Below, in pieces: positions 27,457 through 36,643 of a DNA stretch of 64,000 bases. Numbering within the stretch: position 1 is the first letter of the stretch; each line of letters starts with the position of its first letter. The notes under the pieces were generated by a model. The model was given only the letters and a program-made list of their open reading frames with translations, was not told where the DNA came from and made no database searches. A program made the translations under genes and the position numbers. The stretch lies in assembly GCA_028873975.1 (NCBI GenBank), contig JAPPMO010000017.1, forward strand, positions 1 through 64,000, given 5' to 3'. Source of the stretch: Chloroflexota bacterium. GTDB lineage: Bacteria > Chloroflexota > Anaerolineae > Aggregatilineales > Phototrophicaceae.

Positions 27457-27618
27457 GGCGGTCTTATCGACTCTAATTTAATGAACCGCAATTTGCGCTA
27501 GCCGAGCAAGTTTATTATTTTCTGTGAGTGCGCTAGCCCAAATTCGCCGCTTACGCGCCGGGCGGCTCTATGTGAACCTGCCGAGCCTGCTTCGCTAACT
27601 CAGCCGCACACGCTGGCC
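27457..27618. repeat. Intergenic repeat region, 17-bp box family, copy A
   Basis: The gap contains TCGCCGCTTACGCGCCG at 27544-27560, which is one base different from exact 17-bp copies at 45363 and 57245. It also holds the 14-bp box GTGAGTGCGCTAGC at 27524-27537, repeated exactly at 53803-53816. It separates the fusion gene from the SMP-30 gene. No gene is visible in it. Confidence 0.6.
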
Positions 27619-28491
27619 TCAACCAGCGAAGAGCGGCGTCGGAACCCCCTTCACGCCCGGCTGGTAGCTGAACAAGCTGCCCGCCAGCGGATACTGCTTC
27701 AACTGCTCGTCGGACATGGCTGTGCTTGCTGTGACGATATAGAGCGTATCCAAATCGGCGCCGGCGAAGGCGCAACTGGTGATATTAAGAGCAGGGATGG
27801 GTACGACCTGCAAGATCTCCCCGGCCGGCGAATAACGCGTGACGCGCGCGCCGCCGAAATGCGCCACCCACAGGCAATCCTCGCTGTCGGTTGTCATGCC
27901 ATCGGGCACGCCATCGGTGTCCTTCGTGAACTCGGCGAAGAGGCGCTTGTTGCTCAGCGAGCCATCGGCGCCGATATCGAGGGCGTAGATCTTGCGCTTG
28001 ATGCTGTCGGTGTGATAAATGATGCTGTTGTCGAGGCTGAAGGTCGGCCCGTTGCAGATGATATAATCCTCATCGACTTTGCTGACGCTCAAGTCGGGAT
28101 CGAGGCGGTAGAGCGCGCCGGTTTCCGCGCTTTGATCGAGATCCATCGTGCCAGCCCAATAGCGTCCGCTCTTGTCGACCTTGCCGTCGTTGAAGCGATT
28201 ATTCGGCAGCTGCGCCTCGGGCAGTTGAATGGGATCGACGGACAAGTTGTCGAAGTCGATGGCGACGAAGCCGTCTTTGATGGTCCCGACAAAACCGCCG
28301 CCCTGGCGCGGATTCAGGCTGGTCACTGCGAAGTCAAAGGTCCAGGTCTTCTTGGCGCCGTCGGCCAGCGAGTAGCGATGCGCCTGGTTGCGGTAGATAT
28401 CGACCCAATAAACCGCATTTTCCGCCTCAACCCATACGGGACCTTCGCCCAATTGCGCCGGGATTTCCCAAGCGAGTTTTACTGCTGACAT
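27619..28491 (-). CDS. SMP-30/gluconolactonase family protein
   Basis: A 290-residue six-bladed beta-propeller lactonase. Metal and catalytic residues are visible: the Glu of LGEGPVW near the N-terminus, the Asn/Asp of NNRFNDGKVDKSGRYWAGT, the Asn of ICNGPTFS, and the Asp of GVPDGMTTDSEDCLWVA. It would hydrolyse a sugar lactone such as gluconolactone or a galactonolactone. The next gene downstream of its own promoter side (28521) is an acid-sugar dehydratase of the enolase superfamily, 29 bp away on the same strand, so the pair likely converts an aldonolactone to the acid and then dehydrates it. The start is ATG 28491 behind AAAGGA. Confidence 0.92.
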   Translation of the reverse strand: MSAVKLAWEIPAQLGEGPVWVEAENAVYWVDIYRNQAHRYSLADGAKKTWTFDFAVTSLNPRQGGGFVGTIKDGFVAIDFDNLSVDPIQLPEAQLPNNRFNDGKVDKSGRYWAGTMDLDQSAETGALYRLDPDLSVSKVDEDYIICNGPTFSLDNSIIYHTDSIKRKIYALDIGADGSLSNKRLFAEFTKDTDGVPDGMTTDSEDCLWVAHFGGARVTRYSPAGEILQVVPIPALNITSCAFAGADLDTLYIVTASTAMSDEQLKQYPLAGSLFSYQPGVKGVPTPLFAG

Positions 28492-28520
28492 GTCAAGTCC
28501 TTTCACTTTGCCGCATTAGT

Positions 28521-29654
28521 TTACCAGTTCGTCACGCTGCCGTCAGCCCGCCGCAAGTGTTGCAGCTCGCTCATTTCGAAGGGATATTTGCCGAGGGCCT
28601 CGGGCTTGAACTCAATGCCCAAGCCCGGCGCTGTCGGCGGCAGCAGATAGCCATCCCGCCATTCGGGCTGGTTGATAATCAGATCGGGCAGGCTTTCGCC
28701 CGGGCGGCGCGGCAGTTCCTGCACAGCGAAGTTGGGCACGGACAAGCTGAGGTGAAGAAAGGCGGAGGTGGCGACGGGACCGATCGGATTGTGTACGGCC
28801 AGGTCAATGTAATGGGTCTCGCAGGCGGCGGCGATCTTCTTCGCCTCGGTCAAGCCGCCACAGATGCAAAGGTCCACGCGCGCGTAGTCGATCAGTTCTT
28901 CTTCGATCACCTGGCGGAATTCCCATTTGGAATTGTACTGCTCGCCCGCCGCCAGCGGCACGGTGCTGCGCCCGCGCAGGTTGCGGTAAGAGCCCGCGTT
29001 TTCAACGCGCAGGGGATCTTCGACGAAATAGGGACGGTATTGTTCGAGTTCCTGGCAGAGCCAGATGGCATCGGCGGGATTGAGCCGCGTATGCACGTCG
29101 AGCGCGATCTCGACCTCGTCGCCGAGGCTCCGGCGGATCGCTTCGCATTCTTGGATGGTCCGCAGCACAGCCGGGCGCGGTTCCAGGATCTTGCCCGGCA
29201 GATGGGCGAACCCCCATCGCAGCACTTTCCAGCCATCTGCGACCGATCGCTGGCAGCACTCGACCAATTCTTCGACGGTATCGCCCGTGTTGTGATTATA
29301 GGTTAGCACGCGGTCACGGACGCGGCCGCCCAGCAAATCGTAAACCGGCACGCCCAGCGCCTTGCCTTTGATATCCCAGAGGGCGATGTCGATGGCGGCG
29401 ATGGCGGCGGTCAGAATGCGCTGCGCCGGGAAGAACCCGCCGCGGAAGAGCAATTGCCAGATATGCTCGCTGCGGAAGGGGTCTTGCCCGATGAGCAGGG
29501 GCTTGAAATGTTCGATGGCGCCTTGAACAGCCAGTTCGCGCCCGGTCATGCCGGATTCGCCGATGCCGCTGATGCCTTCATCGGTCTCGACCACGACGAA
29601 GCAGAAAGTGCGCCATTCTTTTGCCAGATAGACCTTGATATCGGTTATTTTCAT
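28521..29654 (-). CDS. Mandelate racemase/muconate lactonizing enzyme family dehydratase
   Basis: A 377-residue enolase-superfamily protein. It has the N-terminal capping domain (GISGIGESGMTGRELAVQGA) and a C-terminal barrel with Mg ligands in ALDVHTRLNP, YFVEDPL and AAGEQY. A catalytic His lies in AVHNPIGPVATSA, and the Arg/Trp-rich RWGFAH replaces the KxK motif. The HNPIGP signature is like galactonate-dehydratase-type members, so sugar-acid dehydration is the best guess; racemase activity is not excluded. It forms an operon with the SMP-30 lactonase 29 bp downstream. The ATG follows a GGGGAG site. Confidence 0.9.
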   Translation of the reverse strand: MKITDIKVYLAKEWRTFCFVVVETDEGISGIGESGMTGRELAVQGAIEHFKPLLIGQDPFRSEHIWQLLFRGGFFPAQRILTAAIAAIDIALWDIKGKALGVPVYDLLGGRVRDRVLTYNHNTGDTVEELVECCQRSVADGWKVLRWGFAHLPGKILEPRPAVLRTIQECEAIRRSLGDEVEIALDVHTRLNPADAIWLCQELEQYRPYFVEDPLRVENAGSYRNLRGRSTVPLAAGEQYNSKWEFRQVIEEELIDYARVDLCICGGLTEAKKIAAACETHYIDLAVHNPIGPVATSAFLHLSLSVPNFAVQELPRRPGESLPDLIINQPEWRDGYLLPPTAPGLGIEFKPEALGKYPFEMSELQHLRRADGSVTNW

Positions 29655-29814
29655 GAGAAGCGCTCCCCTTTGTTTTCGACTTCAAGCAATCTTGAGCGGG
29701 CGACCCATCGCCGCGCGCGGGCACTGCGCTTCGGTCGCCTCTGTTTATGTAAACCGCGTCGCTCATGCGACGAGACGACTGGCAATTTTGACTGAGCGCG
29801 GCAAGCCTTTTCCG
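29655..29814. other. Intergenic repeat-like sequence
   Basis: The stretch at about 29750-29805 (cgcgtcgctcatgcgacgag and onward) resembles 57180-57230 in sequence and order. It belongs to the dispersed intergenic repeats of this chromosome. GCGTCGC/GCGACG forms a small palindrome here. Confidence 0.35.
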
Positions 29815-31347
29815 CTAATTCAAGCCGTAAAGGTCGCTGTATTTCCTTTCGAGGTAAGTCAGCAGCGGCGCGACGCGCAGATCTCCGCCTGTGGCGCTTT
29901 GCAGCAACTCGTTGACCGTATAGGCGCGGCCATGCTGGTAGATCGCCTCGGTCAGCCAGTCCAGCAGGCTGCCGTAGTCTCCCATAGCCAGCTTCTGATC
30001 GAGATCGGGCACATGCGCGCGCGCCGCTTCAAAGACCTGCGCCGCCATGATATTGCCGATGGTGTAGCAGGGGAAGTTGGCGAAGGTCCCGGCCGACCAA
30101 TGCACGTCTTGCAGGACGCCGCGCCGGTCGTCGGGCGGGCTTAAGCCCAGGTATTCGTCCATCTTGGCCTTCCAGACTTCGGGCAATTCATCAACGGTGA
30201 TCGAGCCGTCGAGCAGCGCCATCTCGATCTCGGTTCGCAGCATGATATGCAAATTGTAGGTCACTTCATCGGCTTCAACGCGAATGAGACTGGGGCGCAC
30301 GCGATTGACCGCGCGATAGACCAGTTCGGCGTCGGCGGATCCCATTTGCTCTGGGAAGCAGTCGCGCAAGCGCCCGAAATGCAGCTTCCAGAAGGCGCGG
30401 CTGCGCCCGATCTGGTTTTCCCAGAGACGCGAGGAAAATTCATGCGCGCCGTAGCTGGCGCCGCCAACGGCGTATTGCCCCAGGAAATCGGTTGTCAAGG
30501 CGCTCCGCGTCAAGCTGGGCGAGATGTTCTGCTCGTAGAGGCCGTGACCGGCTTCGTGCAATGCCGCGAAGAGCGACATGGGCAGGTACTTGCTGTCGTA
30601 ACGGGTGGTGATGCGCACGTCGTCCCGGGTGAATGACACTTCAAAGGGATGCGGCGCGATGTCGAGCCGTCCGCGCCCGAAGTCGAAACCGATCAGCGCC
30701 GCGAACTGGCGGCAAAGGCGCTCTTGACTGTCAATGTCATATTCCTGCTCCCAAAGATCCAGCGGCAAGGGCGCGTCCTCCGCGACGATCTTTTCCAGGA
30801 GCGGCAGGATGCCGGCTTTGAGTTCGCCGAAGAGCGCCTCCAAACTCGCGGCGGTCATGCCGGGCTCGAATTGAAAGATCAAGGCGTCAAAGGGGTGCTC
30901 GTCGTAGCCGATGGCCTCCGCCAACTCGATATTGAATGCCAGCATGCGCCGCAAGTAAGGTTTGAAGGCGGCGAAGTCGTTTTGATCTTTGGCTTGCGCC
31001 CAGACCGTTTCCGATTCGGGACTCAGCGCGGCGATGCGTCCTACCAAATCGGCCGGGATGCGCCGTTGGATCTCGTAATACCGGCGCGTCTGCTGCAAAG
31101 CCCGCGCCTGATAAATATCAAGTTCAACCCTTGCGCTTTCCTCCTCCGCCGCATCCAGCAGCCGCGCGGTCCTGTCACTTACGAACATGTCTTTGGCGAG
31201 TTTGCTCAGCGTCTCCAATTGGGCGCCGCGCGAGCGCGATCCGCCGGCCGGCATCTTCGCGCGCATATCCCACTTGAGCGTATTCAGGATGTTGAGCAGA
31301 TCGTTGTATTCGGCAATATGCGCCGCCAGCGCTTCATAAGCCTTCAT
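29815..31347 (-). CDS. M32 family metallocarboxypeptidase (Taq type)
   Basis: A 510-residue cytoplasmic zinc carboxypeptidase that removes C-terminal residues from peptides. The zinc motif HEAGH is at about 264-268 within LFAALHEAGHGLYEQN, followed by the third ligand region SYGAHEFSSRLWENQIGRS. In most members that segment reads HESQSR, so the substitution FS for SQ is mild. DVRITTRYD and VNRVRPSLIRVEADEVTYNLHI are also conserved. Length matches the family. A strong AAGGAG site precedes the ATG. Its neighbours do not suggest a special substrate; it may recycle peptides. Confidence 0.93.
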   Translation of the reverse strand: MKAYEALAAHIAEYNDLLNILNTLKWDMRAKMPAGGSRSRGAQLETLSKLAKDMFVSDRTARLLDAAEEESARVELDIYQARALQQTRRYYEIQRRIPADLVGRIAALSPESETVWAQAKDQNDFAAFKPYLRRMLAFNIELAEAIGYDEHPFDALIFQFEPGMTAASLEALFGELKAGILPLLEKIVAEDAPLPLDLWEQEYDIDSQERLCRQFAALIGFDFGRGRLDIAPHPFEVSFTRDDVRITTRYDSKYLPMSLFAALHEAGHGLYEQNISPSLTRSALTTDFLGQYAVGGASYGAHEFSSRLWENQIGRSRAFWKLHFGRLRDCFPEQMGSADAELVYRAVNRVRPSLIRVEADEVTYNLHIMLRTEIEMALLDGSITVDELPEVWKAKMDEYLGLSPPDDRRGVLQDVHWSAGTFANFPCYTIGNIMAAQVFEAARAHVPDLDQKLAMGDYGSLLDWLTEAIYQHGRAYTVNELLQSATGGDLRVAPLLTYLERKYSDLYGLN

Positions 31348-31697
31348 GCCATCTCCTTATTTCCAGGGAGTCCTGAGTGTCAACGACAGGACCCTTTATG
31401 CCTTGCAACAAATCGCAGGCTGAATGCAGGGGCGTTTGACGGTCAGTGTCTACGCGACCCGCCGAAACGCCCGCAAAATATATTCCTCTGTTGATTTTCT
31501 CTGCGCCCTCAGTACGACCAACAAAGTCATGCGACTCCAAAATAATAGTCGGCGGGTCGCCCGCAAAACTTGCGCTTACTGAGATTATTCTGACTAGATG
31601 ACTCCATTGGAATCTGCCGATCCGCTTAGGTCAAGCCGCAAAGCGCCGCGGCTGAAACGCGGGCGACATTGCGCTCTCAACGAAGTACCTTGACTGG
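31348..31697. other. 350-bp gap with degenerate MITE-like end
   Basis: Around 31505-31535 the sequence resembles the left end of the element at 17731 ('cagtacgaccaacaaagt'), followed by a short palindrome GGCGGGTCGCCCGC. I see no gene. Any promoter for the M32 gene on the minus strand would be here, but none stands out. Confidence 0.4.
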
Positions 31698-32480
31698 CTA
31701 TATGGAACGGGCAGCGCCGCCGTCGACGCGCAAGGTGGCGCCGGTGATGTAACTGGCCGCCGGCGACAGCAGAAAAGCGCCCGCCGCGCCGAAATCGTCA
31801 ATCGTGCCGTATCGTCCCAGCGGGATCCCCGCCCTGGCGCGCTCCTGCACTTCTTCTATGCTCATGCCCGTTTTCTGCGAGGTGACGGCGTCGAGCTGCG
31901 CCACGCGATCGGTGTCGATCCGCCCCGGGACGAGGTTGTTGAGGCGAATGCCGTCCCCCGCCAGTTCGTCCGCCAGCGTCTTGATCATGCCGGCCACGCC
32001 AGCGCGCATGATGGTGGACAAGCCCAGACGCGTAATCGGCTCCCGGACCGAACCGGAAGTGACGGTCAAGATCGATCCGCCGCTTGGCATGTGCGGGAGG
32101 GTCAGGCGGATCATGCGAAAGCTGCTGAAGAGCGTCAGCTCGAAAGCCGCTTGGAAGTCATCGTCGGTGACTTCCTTCAGGGTCTTGGCCGGCGGTCCGC
32201 CGGCATTCACCAAGAGGCAGTCGATCGCGCCCCAGGCCGCGACTGTTTTGTCCACCCAGGCTTGGATGTCTTCGGCGACTCGCACGTCGCAGGCGCTGGC
32301 CAAGGTCTCGACGCCGTAGTCGTCGGCGAGGGCGCGCGCGGCGGACCCGACATCGCTTTCGCTGCGGCTGCAGAGCGATACCTTTGCGCCGTTGGCGGCG
32401 AGGGCTTTGGCGACGCCATAACCCAAGCCTTTGCTTGATGCGGCCACCAGCGCGACTTTGTTTTGCAATCCCAGATCCAT
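31698..32480 (-). CDS. SDR family oxidoreductase lacking the catalytic Tyr
   Basis: A 260-residue short-chain dehydrogenase-like protein. The cofactor loop is a modified AASSKGLGYGVA, NAGGPP replaces NNAG, and the C-terminal ATLRVDGGAARSI is canonical. The active-site segment reads TSGSVREPITRLGLSTIMRAGVAGMIKTLA: the Ser is present, but the position of the YxxxK tyrosine is Ser/Thr, with Arg in place of Lys. This belongs to the known BKR-like SDR subgroup with a non-canonical active site. Reductase activity is therefore uncertain. The ATG at 32480 is chosen with AAGGA upstream. It lies 200 bp after the DapA-like gene on the same strand. Confidence 0.85.
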   Translation of the reverse strand: MDLGLQNKVALVAASSKGLGYGVAKALAANGAKVSLCSRSESDVGSAARALADDYGVETLASACDVRVAEDIQAWVDKTVAAWGAIDCLLVNAGGPPAKTLKEVTDDDFQAAFELTLFSSFRMIRLTLPHMPSGGSILTVTSGSVREPITRLGLSTIMRAGVAGMIKTLADELAGDGIRLNNLVPGRIDTDRVAQLDAVTSQKTGMSIEEVQERARAGIPLGRYGTIDDFGAAGAFLLSPAASYITGATLRVDGGAARSI

Positions 32481-32680
32481 TTGTCTCACGTCCTTATCTA
32501 TGGAGAGTCCTCGCGCCATTATATCGTTTCACTGCGAATTGTTCAGTGCTCAGGCTTGCTGGTAGTGTATCGAAGTCGGTTGAAACAAATTACAACAACC
32601 ACCTGCCAGCCGGTAGGGATGATTTGCTGAAAGTCCCACGATTTTGACTGCGGCTTTTGTGGCGAAAAGCCCCGGCACGG

Positions 32681-33595
32681 TTACAGGTTGAGCTTGACTG
32701 TCGGATCGTCAATGCCGACGCGTTTCAGCAGCCAGGTGATCTCTTCTTCCGTGCCGGCGTCGATAGGATTAAACGGCGGTCGCGGCGTGGCATTGGCGAT
32801 GGCGCCGCGCCGGCGCAGGAAGGCTTTGCGGATGGTCAGGTTGATCAGCGGTTGGTTCTCGTAGCGAATTAGCGGCAGGTATTTGTCGAAGATGGCTTCG
32901 GCTTCGCCCCGCCGCCCCGCCTTGAAGGCCTCGTAGACCGCGACCAGGATCTCGGTGAAGGCGAAGCCGGTCATCGTGCCAGAGGCGCCGCGATTCAGTT
33001 CCTCGAGCAAGAACATGCCGCCCAGTCCGCCGAAAATCTCGAACTTGTCCGTGTGCTGACGGATAGCGTCGATTTTCTGCATGAGCGGCGGATCCTCCAG
33101 TTTGAGATAGCGCGCGTCTGGAATGGATTCGGCGATTTTGCCCATGACCTCCGGCGACATGAAGACGTCGTTGACCGGCGGGAAGTCTTGCACCACGATG
33201 ACGCCGTCGATGCTGTCGGCGATGCGGCTGTAGAGCACCAGGATAGCCGCGTCGGATTTGTCTTCCATGGGCGGCGGCGCGATCATCACGCCATCGGCGC
33301 CCGCGGCAAAAGCCGCCGCGCTCAGCTCGATGCAAGTTTCGAGCCGGCTGTGGCTGGTTCCCACCACGATCGGGATAGCGCCCGCGACCGTTTCGACTAC
33401 GGTGTCCATAACAGCTTTGCGCTCATCGACGCTCAGCTTTGCCGCTTCGCCCATCACGCCCAGGATCGTCAAGCCCTGGGCGCCAATCTCCATTTGAAAG
33501 CGCGCGAGCTTCCTGAGGCTGTCATAATCGACCGAATAATCGGCATGAAAAGGGGTGGCCAGGATATTAAAGATTCCGGTAATTCTGCCTGCCAT
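32681..33595 (-). CDS. DapA/dihydrodipicolinate synthase family aldolase-lyase
   Basis: A 304-residue class I aldolase of the DHDPS/NAL superfamily. The Schiff-base Lys is in ARYLKLEDPP, and GVMGEAAKLSVDER is the substrate loop (GTTGE in DapA). The proton-relay Tyr of the YNxP motif is replaced: the strand reads VIVVQDFPPV. Real DapA is therefore unlikely; a pyruvate-dependent aldolase or dehydratase of sugar acids is more plausible. The preceding gene ends in TAA immediately before this ATG (TAAATG), so the amidohydrolase and this enzyme are translationally coupled. Confidence 0.88.
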   Translation of the reverse strand: MAGRITGIFNILATPFHADYSVDYDSLRKLARFQMEIGAQGLTILGVMGEAAKLSVDERKAVMDTVVETVAGAIPIVVGTSHSRLETCIELSAAAFAAGADGVMIAPPPMEDKSDAAILVLYSRIADSIDGVIVVQDFPPVNDVFMSPEVMGKIAESIPDARYLKLEDPPLMQKIDAIRQHTDKFEIFGGLGGMFLLEELNRGASGTMTGFAFTEILVAVYEAFKAGRRGEAEAIFDKYLPLIRYENQPLINLTIRKAFLRRRGAIANATPRPPFNPIDAGTEEEITWLLKRVGIDDPTVKLNL

Positions 33596-34837
33596 TTAGA
33601 CGACTCCTATCATTTGCTTGCCGGCGATAAAGACCATTTCTATCTGCTCGAGCGCCTTCAGGTCAGCTAGCGGATCCCCCGCCATCACAATGATATCGGC
33701 ATCCTTGCCCGTTGCCAGGCTGCCGAGTTTCTCGTCCAGCTTGCTGAGCCCCGCAGCGACGATGGTGGCGCTCCGCAGCGCGTCGTAATTGTCGCGCTTG
33801 ATGCCGAGCTCGACCATGAAGGCCAGTTCCGGCGCCACGACATCGTGCCCGACGACCGGACTGCCGGCGTCGGTGCCAAAGGCGATAGTCACGCCGGCTG
33901 CCGCCGCCTTGATCAAGCCGTCGAAGCGCGCGCGGCCCGCGACGGCAGCCTGACGCTCGGCGATCTTCCACTCGGGAATATCGTATTGTCTGGCCAGGTC
34001 GGCTTGCGATTGCATCAACAGGGGCGCGAAGGTGGTGACGATCGGGATGTCTTTGTCGAGCAGCAGTTGAATGGTCTCGTCGCTCATGGAACCGCCGTGT
34101 TCGATCACGTCGACGCCGAATTCCGCCATGCGCCGGATGCAGGCCTCAAAGGTCGCGTGCGCCGTGATGGGCAACCCATTGCGATGCGCCTCGTCAATGA
34201 CGGCATACAGTTCTTCGTCGGTGAACTCCAGCAGGTCGTGGCTGCCCATGATCTTGATCAAGTCGGCGCCGCGCTTGACCTGGTCGCGGACGGCGCGCCG
34301 CATTTCATCGGCGCCGCTGGCTTCCCGGCAGCACCAAAAGGTATGGCCCCCCGTCTGGACGATGGCTTCGCCGGCGATCAGCAGGCGCGGGCCCGGGAAG
34401 ATGCCCTGTTCCACGGCTTGTTTGGCGAAGAAACTGCTCTGGTTCATACCCAGATCGCGCACCAGGGTGATGCCGGCTTTCAAACTTTTGATCATATTGC
34501 CGGCGCACTTGTAGGCGCTGATTTCGGGCGCGTCGTCCAGTGATTGCCGCGCCAGATCGTGTACGCCGTCCCAGGCCAGATGAGCGTGGGAATTTATCAT
34601 GCCGGGCATGATGGTTTTGCCGCTGCAATCAAGGACTTGGGCTCCCGTTTCCCCCAGCTCGCTCATGCTGCCGACAGCTTTGATCGCCCCGCCGTCGATC
34701 TCGACGAAGCCGTCGGCGATGATCTCGTCGCCGCGGCAGGTCAAGACGCGCCCGCCGACCAGGACGCGATGCGGCGCGGGCATATCGAACATCGGCTTGA
34801 TGATCTTTTCGAATCGCCATGCGGGCGCTTCTGGCAT
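33596..34837 (-). CDS. Amidohydrolase family protein (imidazolonepropionase/prolidase-like)
   Basis: A 413-residue metal-dependent hydrolase of the amidohydrolase superfamily. The metal site residues are in GMINSHAHLAWDG (HxH), the Lys of ADLIKIMGSHD, the His of PITAHATFE, the His of VDVIEHGGSMSD, and the Asp of IAFGTDAGSP. It resembles the cytoplasmic Xaa-Pro/imidazolonepropionase-like clade, for which substrates include N-acyl or cyclic amides and organophosphates. A strong GGAAGGAGG site precedes the ATG. It is coupled to the DapA-like gene, so the pair may hydrolyse an amide and cleave the resulting keto acid; that is inference. Confidence 0.9.
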   Translation of the reverse strand: MPEAPAWRFEKIIKPMFDMPAPHRVLVGGRVLTCRGDEIIADGFVEIDGGAIKAVGSMSELGETGAQVLDCSGKTIMPGMINSHAHLAWDGVHDLARQSLDDAPEISAYKCAGNMIKSLKAGITLVRDLGMNQSSFFAKQAVEQGIFPGPRLLIAGEAIVQTGGHTFWCCREASGADEMRRAVRDQVKRGADLIKIMGSHDLLEFTDEELYAVIDEAHRNGLPITAHATFEACIRRMAEFGVDVIEHGGSMSDETIQLLLDKDIPIVTTFAPLLMQSQADLARQYDIPEWKIAERQAAVAGRARFDGLIKAAAAGVTIAFGTDAGSPVVGHDVVAPELAFMVELGIKRDNYDALRSATIVAAGLSKLDEKLGSLATGKDADIIVMAGDPLADLKALEQIEMVFIAGKQMIGVV

Positions 34838-35199
34838 CCCTTGCCTCCTTCCGGCGCAGCTTACATATTGCTGGCAAGACTGCTGGGAGTGGTCAATATC
34901 AAGAATTTGGCTCTGTTCATGTAAATCAACCGCGGGCGCAGAAGTAGATTCAACTTAAGTAATGCAACAAATTGTAAGGTCAATGTAGGGGCGAGCCTTG
35001 GCTCGCCCAAAATCTCTAGCAGTAGCGGTGAGCGATTTACAGAGTCGCTCTTGCATCCACCCTGCGATTTCTTGCATTTCTTTGTTGGACTTACTGAGAG
35101 TCTTTTGATGAAATCCCGCCAAACATTATATCATCGGCATCTGCCATTGCCGACTGATTAGGCTGTCTTGACAAGGGTCTTCAGCCTCAGGCGACATCA
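34838..35199. other. 362-bp gap containing the second MITE-like copy
   Basis: Apart from the element at 34961-35095 the gap has no gene. It separates the amidohydrolase/DapA unit from the end of the hydantoinase operon. Confidence 0.5.
34961..35095. repeat. MITE-like element, copy 2
   Basis: The left part 34961-35009 is identical to 17748-17796, including the GGGCGAGCC/GGCTCGCCC hairpin. The right end 35072-35095 is the exact reverse complement of the left end of copy 1 (17731-17754). Together the two copies define an element of roughly 150 bp with terminal inverted repeats of at least 24 bp and no coding capacity. The left terminal repeat of this copy is eroded. Confidence 0.8.
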
Positions 35200-36603
35200 T
35201 TAGAATTCCAGACTGACCCGCGCCGCATCGGGGCGAACGAATTGCCCGTCGCCGGCGGCGCCGACAATTTGGCTGTCTTTGAAGACGGTCTTGCCGTTGA
35301 CGATGGTGCGCTTGACCGCGCCCTTGAAGGTCATGCCGTCATAAAGCTTGTCGCAATCGCGCGCTTTGCTGAATAGCATATCGCGCCCGATGGTCGTTTC
35401 GTCATTTGGGTCGTAGATCACGAGATCGGCGGCAGCGCCGATGCCGATATGCCCGCGCTCGGGATAGACGCCGAAGCGCTTTGCGCCATTGGTCGCGACC
35501 AGGTCAACCGCCTTGTTGACGCTGATGCGCCCGCAGAGCGCTTCGTGCATCACGCCGAGCAGCAATTCTTCAACGCCGGGCGCGCCGGGCGGCGTCCCCC
35601 AGATATCGCTGCGGGCCCGTTCTTTTTCTTCGGCGGTGAAGGGCGAATGATCGGTGGTGATGGCCATGACCGTGCCATCGATGAGCGCCTCCCAAAGCGC
35701 GGCTTGATCGGCTGCTTTCCGCAGGGGCGGGTTGACTTTGGCATAAGGACCGACGCGCGCCAAATCTTCTTCCGTGAAGAACAAGTAATGCGGGCAGGTC
35801 TCGGCGCTGGCGGTGGACCCCGTGGCTTTGAAGCGGCGGAAAACCGCCAGAGGCTCGGCGCCGCTGAGATGCGCGATGTGCAAGTTGGCGCCGATGCTTT
35901 CGTTGAGCGTGAGCAGGGTGGCGATGGCCAGGGCTTCGACATGCGGCGGGCGCGATTCGCCGTGGGCTGGCACATCATTGCGCCCGGCCGCGACAAGCTG
36001 CCGGGTATGCCATTCCAGCAGTTGGTTGTTTTCGGCATGAACGGCGCAGACCAAGCCCGTCTCGGCGACTAACTCGAGCGCCTGATAGAGTTCGGGCGCT
36101 TCCGGCAGGCAAAGCCCTTCAAATTCGTCATCGCGGCCCTTGGGCGCGGATGTCATGAAAATCTTGAAGGCGATGGCGCCTTGATTGACCATAGCCGCGA
36201 TTTCGCCGCGATCCAGCAGACCGGGCGCGCCATAGAGTCCAAAATTGACATACGAGTCCCGCTGCGCCAATGCCTTGCGCATGGCGAAGATCTCGCCAGT
36301 GGCGCAGCAGGGTTTGGAGATCGGCATCTCGAAGACGGTGGTCACGCCGCCGGCGGCGGCCGCCCGCGTTTCGGTGGAAAAATCGCCGCGCTGCGGATAC
36401 GCCGGGGCGCGACAATGAAAGTGAATGTCAATGGCGCCCGGCAGCAGCAGTTTGCCGGAAGCGTCGATGGTCTCCTCCGCCGCGATCGAGGCGGAATCCG
36501 CCACCAGGGCAAGGATCACGCCGTCGCTGATGCCCAGGTCGAGGCGGGCGATGCCGCTTTCGAGAACGACTTCGGCGTTTTTGATCAAGGTATCTACATT
36601 CAC
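35200..36603 (-). CDS. Allantoinase/hydantoinase family cyclic amidohydrolase
   Basis: A 467-residue cyclic amidase. The binuclear metal site is complete: DIHFHCR (HxH), the carboxylated Lys of AFKIFMTSAPK, the His of CAVHAENN, the His of IAHLSGAE, and the Asp of ITTDHSPF. The short AFKIF(M/L) context and ETCPHYL are typical of allantoinases and dihydroorotase-like hydantoinases. The GTG at 36603-36601 with AAGGAA upstream is preferred over an ATG at 36729 that lies inside the previous gene. It is last in a five-gene minus-strand unit, 40 bp after an M20 peptidase that could open the product. Confidence 0.9.
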   Translation of the reverse strand: MNVDTLIKNAEVVLESGIARLDLGISDGVILALVADSASIAAEETIDASGKLLLPGAIDIHFHCRAPAYPQRGDFSTETRAAAAGGVTTVFEMPISKPCCATGEIFAMRKALAQRDSYVNFGLYGAPGLLDRGEIAAMVNQGAIAFKIFMTSAPKGRDDEFEGLCLPEAPELYQALELVAETGLVCAVHAENNQLLEWHTRQLVAAGRNDVPAHGESRPPHVEALAIATLLTLNESIGANLHIAHLSGAEPLAVFRRFKATGSTASAETCPHYLFFTEEDLARVGPYAKVNPPLRKAADQAALWEALIDGTVMAITTDHSPFTAEEKERARSDIWGTPPGAPGVEELLLGVMHEALCGRISVNKAVDLVATNGAKRFGVYPERGHIGIGAAADLVIYDPNDETTIGRDMLFSKARDCDKLYDGMTFKGAVKRTIVNGKTVFKDSQIVGAAGDGQFVRPDAARVSLEF

Positions 36604-36643
36604 AGTCTTTTCCTTGGGCAATGCTTGGGCAATGGCGAGTCGC

